DNA of 9,679 bases from Desulfobacteraceae bacterium (GTDB taxonomy: Bacteria; Desulfobacterota; Desulfobacteria; Desulfobacterales; Desulfobacteraceae), in NCBI GenBank assembly GCA_003354055.1, contig PIVQ01000236.1:1-9679 (forward strand), given 5' to 3'. Position numbers and translations under genes: made by a program. Under the pieces are notes generated by a model. It was not told the DNA's origin. It ran no database searches and worked only from the letters and a program-made list of their open reading frames with translations. Of this stretch, positions 1-4,200 are shown piece after piece (positions within the stretch are counted from its first letter, which is position 1; each line of letters starts with the position of its first letter).

Positions 1-197
1 AGCCTCTGATCCTGAATTGGTTTAAGGCGAAAAAACAGTTTTCCTCGGGCATCGTTGAGGGAATGAACCGCAAAGTGAATCTCGTAACGAGAAAAAGCTT
101 TGGATTTCGAAGCTATGATATTCTGAAAATCGCCTTATTTCACACGATGGGCGATCTGCCGGAGCCGGAATTCACCCACAGATTCTGCTGAAGAGGC
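1..197 (+). mobile_element. Right end of an ISL3-family insertion sequence
   Basis: Reading inward from about 197, the minus strand gives GCCTCTTCAGCAGAATCTG. This resembles the GGCTCTTC... terminal inverted repeats typical of ISL3-family elements, and it overlaps the transposase stop codon, as is usual at the right end of these elements. Just outside, from about 198, a RAYT reading frame resumes in recognisable form. The boundary is therefore placed near 197, give or take two or three bases. The left end and the target duplication lie outside the window, so the inverted repeat match could not be confirmed against its partner. Confidence 0.55.
3..191 (+). CDS. ISL3-family transposase, C-terminal part (5' end outside window)
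   Basis: Reading frame 3 is open from the window edge to TGA at 189-191 and encodes 62 residues. The peptide contains LNWFKAKKQFSSGIVEGMN, then VTRKSFGFRSYD, and ends LPEPEFTHRFC. This is the characteristic tail of the DDE_Tnp_ISL3 domain: the Glu in VEGMN is the expected last acidic residue of the DDE triad, followed by the basic and aromatic (K/R)(K/R)xxGFR(S/T) motif and the Leu-Pro-x-Pro-x-x-Thr-His ending. The enzyme would catalyse cut-and-paste transposition of its own element. Only the end is visible, so intactness cannot be judged. It is the only clear gene on the plus strand. It runs toward the minus-strand RAYT remnants, which it appears to have interrupted. Confidence 0.88.
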   Translation, partial: PLILNWFKAKKQFSSGIVEGMNRKVNLVTRKSFGFRSYDILKIALFHTMGDLPEPEFTHRFC

Positions 198-277
198 AAA
201 ACTATCTGATCCCGATTCCCTCGGCACATCACATGATAGCGCGCACCTTCGTATTCAACTCTCAACGGCCTTGGCAC
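198..277 (-). pseudogene. RAYT (REP-associated Y1 transposase) start fragment C, cut by ISL3 element
   Basis: From GTG at 277-275 the minus strand reads VPRPLRVEYEGARYHVMCRG then NRDQIV. This is nearly identical in style to the conserved N-terminus of IS200/IS605-like REP-associated tyrosine transposases (M-P-R-x-x-R-x-E-x-x-G-x-x-Y-H-V-x-x-R-G-N). Only about 26 residues remain. The HUH motif and catalytic Tyr of the Y1 domain are absent because homology stops at the ISL3 end near 197. The usual ATG is GTG here, either an alternative start or a decayed one. A GGGGTCAGGC motif lies 57 bases upstream. This is a non-functional remnant. Confidence 0.72.
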
Positions 278-333
278 AAACGTACCGTCTCAGACAAAAG
301 GGCAGCCTTCAAATTAAAACAGAAAGATTCTTT

Positions 334-349
334 GCCTGACCCCTTTTTC
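334..349 (-). repeat. REP-like motif, copy 1 (GAAAAAGGGGTCAGGC)
   Basis: This 16-base sequence is identical to the copy at 516-531, on the same strand. From its last base to the first base of the following RAYT start (GTG at 277) is 57 bases, the same as for copy 2. A loosely complementary GGCTGCCCTTTT follows within 35 bases, so an imperfect hairpin is possible, as in REP/BIME elements mobilised by RAYTs. The identity is seen directly; the REP role is inferred. Confidence 0.6.
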
Positions 350-459
350 AAAAAACAATCCTTATCTTTTGCATCCTTAAAAACTGCTTCCTGATGACTC
401 CCCCACCACATCACGTGATAGGTCACATCCACAAATTCAGCTCGTGGTTTTCTTGCCAT
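350..459 (-). pseudogene. RAYT transposase start fragment B
   Basis: From ATG at 459 the minus strand encodes MARKPRAEFVDVTYHVMWWG then SHQEAVFKDAKDKDCFL. This matches the RAYT N-terminal pattern (M-x-R-K-P-R-x-E-F ... Y-H-V-x ... x-A-V-F-K-D-x-x-D-x-x-x-F-L). The RGN that normally follows YHV is degraded to WGS. Homology stops where the REP-like motif begins (349). The frame stays open to a TGA at 262-264, but the added residues come from the REP and the spacer and have no family resemblance. About 37 of the roughly 150-300 residues expected remain, so no active enzyme is possible. Confidence 0.7.
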
Positions 460-515
460 GGGATGTACTCAAACAGAAAAATGAAGGCTCGTCAATCAAA
501 ATGACGATTGGGGCG

Positions 516-531
516 GCCTGACCCCTTTTTC
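516..531 (-). repeat. REP-like motif, copy 2 (GAAAAAGGGGTCAGGC)
   Basis: This is an exact copy of the 16-mer at 334-349. Its last base is 57 bases from the A of the fragment B ATG at 459. It is followed by CGCCCC, so GGGG...CCCC can pair locally. It marks the end of the unassigned stretch 532-730 and the beginning of the second RAYT unit. Confidence 0.6.
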
Positions 532-730
532 CAAGCACCCGTTGCCGCATCTTGAGGTGCCCGTCGCTCCCGCCGGTGCCGAAGTCATAAACGATGGCAT
601 AGGTTCCGCCGCGTGTGTAGGTTTTGGTTTCAGTCTGGTCAGCATGTGTACCACTCAAGGCCCTATAGGGATGATCGATCGTCAAAGTCAAACTGGCCGT
701 CGCCCCCACGGCGGAGAATTCTGTGGACAG
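532..730 (-). other. Unassigned stretch between RAYT fragments A and B
   Basis: These 199 bases sit between the breakpoint of RAYT fragment A and the second REP-like motif. The minus-strand frame continuous with fragment A stays open and gives a peptide with beta-strand-like, protein-looking composition (for example TYTRGGTYAIVYDFGTGGSD), which then runs on through the REP to a stop at 437-439. I do not recognise it. It may be a piece of an older gene into which RAYT pieces were inserted, or chance. There is no independent start codon with a ribosome binding site. Confidence 0.3.
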
Positions 731-769
731 CAGAGCACCTTCAAACTCAATCCGTGGACTTCTTCCCAT
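731..769 (-). pseudogene. RAYT transposase start fragment A
   Basis: From ATG at 769 the minus strand reads MGRSPRIEFEGAL, the first 13 residues of a typical RAYT protein (M-x-R-x-P-R-I-E-F-E-G-A). After this the frame continues, but the expected Y-H-V-x-x-R-G-N does not appear. A GGTGTCAG motif lies 60 bases upstream (T at 829 to the ATG), close to the 62-base interval seen in units B and C. It is short, so on its own it would be weak. Its position in a series of three similar starts raises confidence. Confidence 0.55.
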
Positions 770-826
770 AGCCCGTTTCTACACACTACAAATCTGCTGA
801 TCAACAAAAAGGTTAAAAGATAGGAC

Positions 827-850
827 TGACACCTTCCTTGACACCTTCCT
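827..850. repeat. Perfect 12-bp tandem repeat (TGACACCTTCCT x2), REP-like copy 3
   Basis: Two exact adjacent copies of TGACACCTTCCT occupy 827-838 and 839-850. On the minus strand each reads AGGAAGGTGTCA, a variant of the AAAAAGGGGTCAG motif found upstream of the other RAYT starts. The copy nearer fragment A keeps GTCAG and stands 60 bases before its ATG. Confidence 0.65.
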
Positions 851-944
851 CCCTGCTTGGCGACTACGTCGGGCTGTCTCCAAAGGTTGGAAGATCAAAA
901 GCCGTCTCCGCCCTCTGCGCCCCGGGGAGGAGTAGGACTACCCT
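851..944. other. Intergenic stretch downstream of the immunity gene, with short palindromes
   Basis: No gene is seen here. It contains CGACTACGTCG (861-871) and TCCAAAGGTTGGA (879-891), each able to form a small hairpin, the palindrome CCCCGGGG near 920-927, and GTAGGACTAC near 932-941. None is followed by a clear T-run on the minus strand, so a classical Rho-independent terminator for the RHS operon cannot be named. Confidence 0.4.
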
Positions 945-1217
945 CTAACCATACATATCGAGACGAAAAAGAAATAAGTATGCACCTATCAAAAAGGCTT
1001 GTACCGGCAGACTCACCAGCACCAAAAAGATGCAAATCACAACGGACTTTCTTGTTAATTTTCTCTTTCGATTGGTCGACATTAATATCCAATATGCCAT
1101 CCAAATTGCAAAATACAACAGGTAGATATATATGACCCAGGTTGCTATATCTGACAAAAGAACTACCGCGCCAGAAACGAAGAACGGAATGCTAGATAGA
1201 TAAAGGATTTTTTTCAT
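945..1217 (-). CDS. Small three-helix membrane protein, putative immunity protein for the RHS toxin tip
   Basis: This ORF encodes 90 residues. Hydrophobic segments lie at about 4-21, 24-46 and 58-84, separated by a short turn and a strongly basic loop (NRKRKLTRK, 49-57). By the positive-inside rule the basic loop should be cytoplasmic. I recognise no family. The start is well supported: TAAGGAG overlaps the stop codon of the upstream RHS gene and is seven bases from ATG, so translation is probably coupled, giving an immunity protein with every toxin. Base composition is low in GC (hand counts of three 60-base lines give 32-43%), like the RHS tip and unlike the RHS core. Immunity function is inferred only from position, size and co-variation in composition. 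A membrane immunity protein would suggest a toxin acting at or from the periplasm or inner membrane. Confidence 0.72.
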   Translation of the reverse strand: MKKILYLSSIPFFVSGAVVLLSDIATWVIYIYLLYFAIWMAYWILMSTNRKRKLTRKSVVICIFLVLVSLPVQAFLIGAYLFLFRLDMYG

Positions 1218-1224
1218 AGAGATT

Positions 1225-1231
1225 CTCCTTA
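1225..1231 (-). promoter_or_regulatory. Ribosome binding site overlapping the RHS stop codon
   Basis: The minus strand reads TAAGGAG, in which TAA (1231-1229) is the RHS stop codon and the AGGAG part is the Shine-Dalgarno for the 90-aa gene. Spacing to the ATG at 1217 is seven bases. This decides the start of the small gene and points to termination-reinitiation coupling. Confidence 0.75.
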
Positions 1232-4200
1232 AAACCCAAATCCGAATTCATCCAAAAGAAAATCTCCATTGTCTGAATTTATATATGGATTTGGAGCTCC
1301 TTCCGGGGTGTTCTTATACGGCTCAGCCCATTCAAGCGGAGTAACATTATCTGGGATCTCCCTCCCTATTGAATTCATTTCCCAATCAATCTCCTGAAAG
1401 GCACTTAATCTTCCATTCTTAAGTTTATCCCCCAATTCTTCACCAAAGGAATCACCAATGAAATTGTCAGCAACACCAAGCCCTAAATCTAGGAACTCCT
1501 TACCTAAACTCATCGTCTTTGCGAACTCTGGGCTTTTGTTCTGTGTGTATATTGCATTCATTAAAACATGAGCATATGGCCACCCATATTTTGTGCCTTC
1601 TTGGGTTACAAAGTTCAGTGATTCAAAAACTCCCATTTCGCTAGTATCGACCCCGCACAGCCCATATGGATCGACGAATGCGAGCGGGTTCATATTTGCC
1701 CACATGTAGACATTCACGCCGCCGTCGATGCCAAGTGGGTCAGCGGAGATGAACCGCTTCATTGAAGAGCTGTAAGCCCGGTGCAGGGTTAGATGAAGAT
1801 CGGTGTCAGCATCGTAATAAACGCCGTAACCACCGAGCCATTGGAACGGAGTGTCCGCACTTCCAGCATGAGCCGTATGCGTGGCGTAACCATAAGGCAT
1901 GTAGGCGAATTCATCCGTTACCGCGCCGGTTTCGTCGGTGAGTGCGAGGGTGGAACCGAGTTCGTCAGCGTGGTAATAACGTGTGGTTCCGTCGGCTTCG
2001 ATATGGCAGAGCAACTGAGAACCGCTCCAGACGTAGTAGCGGATGATGTTGCCGGAATCATCCGTTTCGGCGAGCGGGCGGTTGAGACCATCGGCGTAGT
2101 CGATGACGAAGTAATTGGTGAGTGCTCCGTCAATGCGGCCCACTCGTGCGCCAGATGCATCGTAGAGATATTCAACGAAGCTGGAAGCATCGTCTACACT
2201 CGTTAGACGGTTGTCATAGTCGTAGGTGTAGGAGACTGAACCGGAATCCGGCGCGACGATGTCCTCCAATCCTCCGTTGTCGTTGTAGTAATAAACAATG
2301 TCAGTCCAGTTTGTGCCATCTGTTTGAACGCGCTCGGAGGTCAGCTGATCAGCAATATTGTGGGTTTTGATACTTCTTCGTGTTTTTTGTGGCGATGGCT
2401 GGATTCCAGCATCAATCAACTCGGTCTCTTTGAAGCCGAGGGCGTTGCGCTGGATGGTGCGGTTAACGAACGTACCGTGCACAATGTTGGTGATGCGCCC
2501 GGCGGCATCGTGACCGAACGTGGAGTTGATTCCGTTGGGGTACGAGATGCCGTTCAATCGGGTGGCGGTGTCATACCCGAAGCTGATTGTTTCCGTGTCA
2601 TTCGTGTATTTCGTGGTGACGCTCTCCAAGCGGTTGTCGGCTCCGAACTCGTAGCCCACCGTCAGCCCGCCGGGGTAGACGATGTTGGTGCGGTTGCCGT
2701 TCAGATCGTACTGGTTTTGAACCACGGAAGACACCGAATACACGGATTGAGTGCTTGCTGTTAGGCGGTTCATTTCGTCGTAGCCGAGCTGGGTCTGAGC
2801 AGACAGGAGTGTCTGCTCCACAAGGTTGCCGTTTGGATCATGTTTGAATGCGGCTTTCTGCACACCCTCGTGGACGACGTTGGTCAGGCGATTGAGATTG
2901 TCATAATCATAATCGGTTTGCTCCAGTTCTCCATTGATTCGCCAGTCGAGTGTGCCGTCGGGGTTGTAACCGAAGCTTGTCACATCATTGATGGCATTGG
3001 TGATTGAGGTGACGCGTTCCTGAGCATCAACCCCGAAGGTGATGGGGTTTCCTTCGGCGTTCCAGAAAACGGTGCGGTTGCCTAACCAGTCGTATCCGGT
3101 TTCCTCGAAGCTGCCGGAGGGTCGGAAGGTTTTCTTTACCCGGCCGAGGTCGTCGTACTCGGTTTTCCAGTCCTTAGACGCTGTATTGATGCTGTTTGTT
3201 ATTCGGCTCAGGGCATCGTACTGGAATGTGTCCGCAGATAACGCAGATGTCGCAGATGTGGGACGGTTTAATGAGTCATATTTAGTGGTCTTCCAAAGGC
3301 TGAGGCCGGATGGATCGACGACAGAATTGGTGAGGTTGCCAACAACGTCAAACTGATTGGTTACCGAGGAATGAGCCGAGGCAACAAAAACGGGACGGCC
3401 AACGGCATCGAAGGTGTTGGTGGCCCAGTTGCCTTCGGCATCACGGCTCATGACTAGACGGTCGGCATCATCGTAGAGGTTGGTGGTGCTTCCTGTGTTG
3501 GGGAAAACTACGCCAGCCTGTTTGTAGGCCGGGATCCAATAGAATCGTGCTGTTTCATCACGGGCATCCGTGGCCGTTTTCAGAAGGCCGTTATCGTAAT
3601 AGGTTTTCGATGTTACGATCTGGGAGGCAGAGCCAAGACCGTTGGTGGTGGCAACCAGCAACCTTCTGGCATCATATCCAAATGTCGCAGTTTTTCCATC
3701 AACCGTAGTTGATTTTAGGTTGCCTTGAATATCGAAGGCTAAATTCACGGTTCCTGCATGAGTGGAATTCACAGTCCGGGCATTCCCATAGCTGTCGAAG
3801 TTTGAATATACGCTGATACGCTTCCCATTACCTTCAGACAACTGCTGAAGCAATCCTTCCGAATTATAGGTATAATCGGTGGTTACCTCATCTGCCGTTT
3901 CTTTGGCTACTTTCATATAGTCCACTGCATGCTCATCGTAATACTCGAATTCGGTGACAGTCTGCTCGGTTGTGCTCACAGCATTGGTGACAAACCGCAG
4001 GTGATATTGCGCATCATACCCGTAATGTGTGGAAACCTGTTCGGCAGTTCCAAGGGCATTGGTTTGAGCCAGCAGGTTGTGGTCTACGTCGTAAACGAAG
4101 ATATTGGTAACGCCTGCTGCATTCACGCTGTTGGTTACGTGGTTCTGCCCATCAAAGAAGGTATACGTTCTGGTTCCATCAGCTTTTTGGGTGCTCCATG

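Noticed and set aside
437..769. 110-residue minus-strand ORF as an intact gene
   Set aside because: Only the first 13 residues resemble a family (RAYT). The frame then crosses an unassigned stretch, a REP-like motif and a spacer, so it is a chance open continuation of a fragment.
895..1104. 69-residue minus-strand ORF within the immunity region
   Set aside because: It overlaps the 90-aa gene in another frame, is not hydrophobic, and lacks the coupled ribosome binding site that supports the 90-aa frame.
542..1135. Plus-strand ORFs of 92-93 residues opposite the RAYT debris and the immunity gene
   Set aside because: They have no family resemblance and no binding site, and one is antisense to the well-supported 90-aa gene.
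2324..2764. 146-residue open frame on the plus strand
   Set aside because: It lies entirely opposite the RHS gene, has no ribosome binding site, and its composition is that of the complement of YD-repeat codons. The other plus-strand frames between 1793 and 7220 were rejected for the same reason.
3228..3260. CRISPR-like short repeats
   Set aside because: Units are nine bases, contiguous and in frame, with no spacers; no repeat-spacer pattern exists anywhere in the window.
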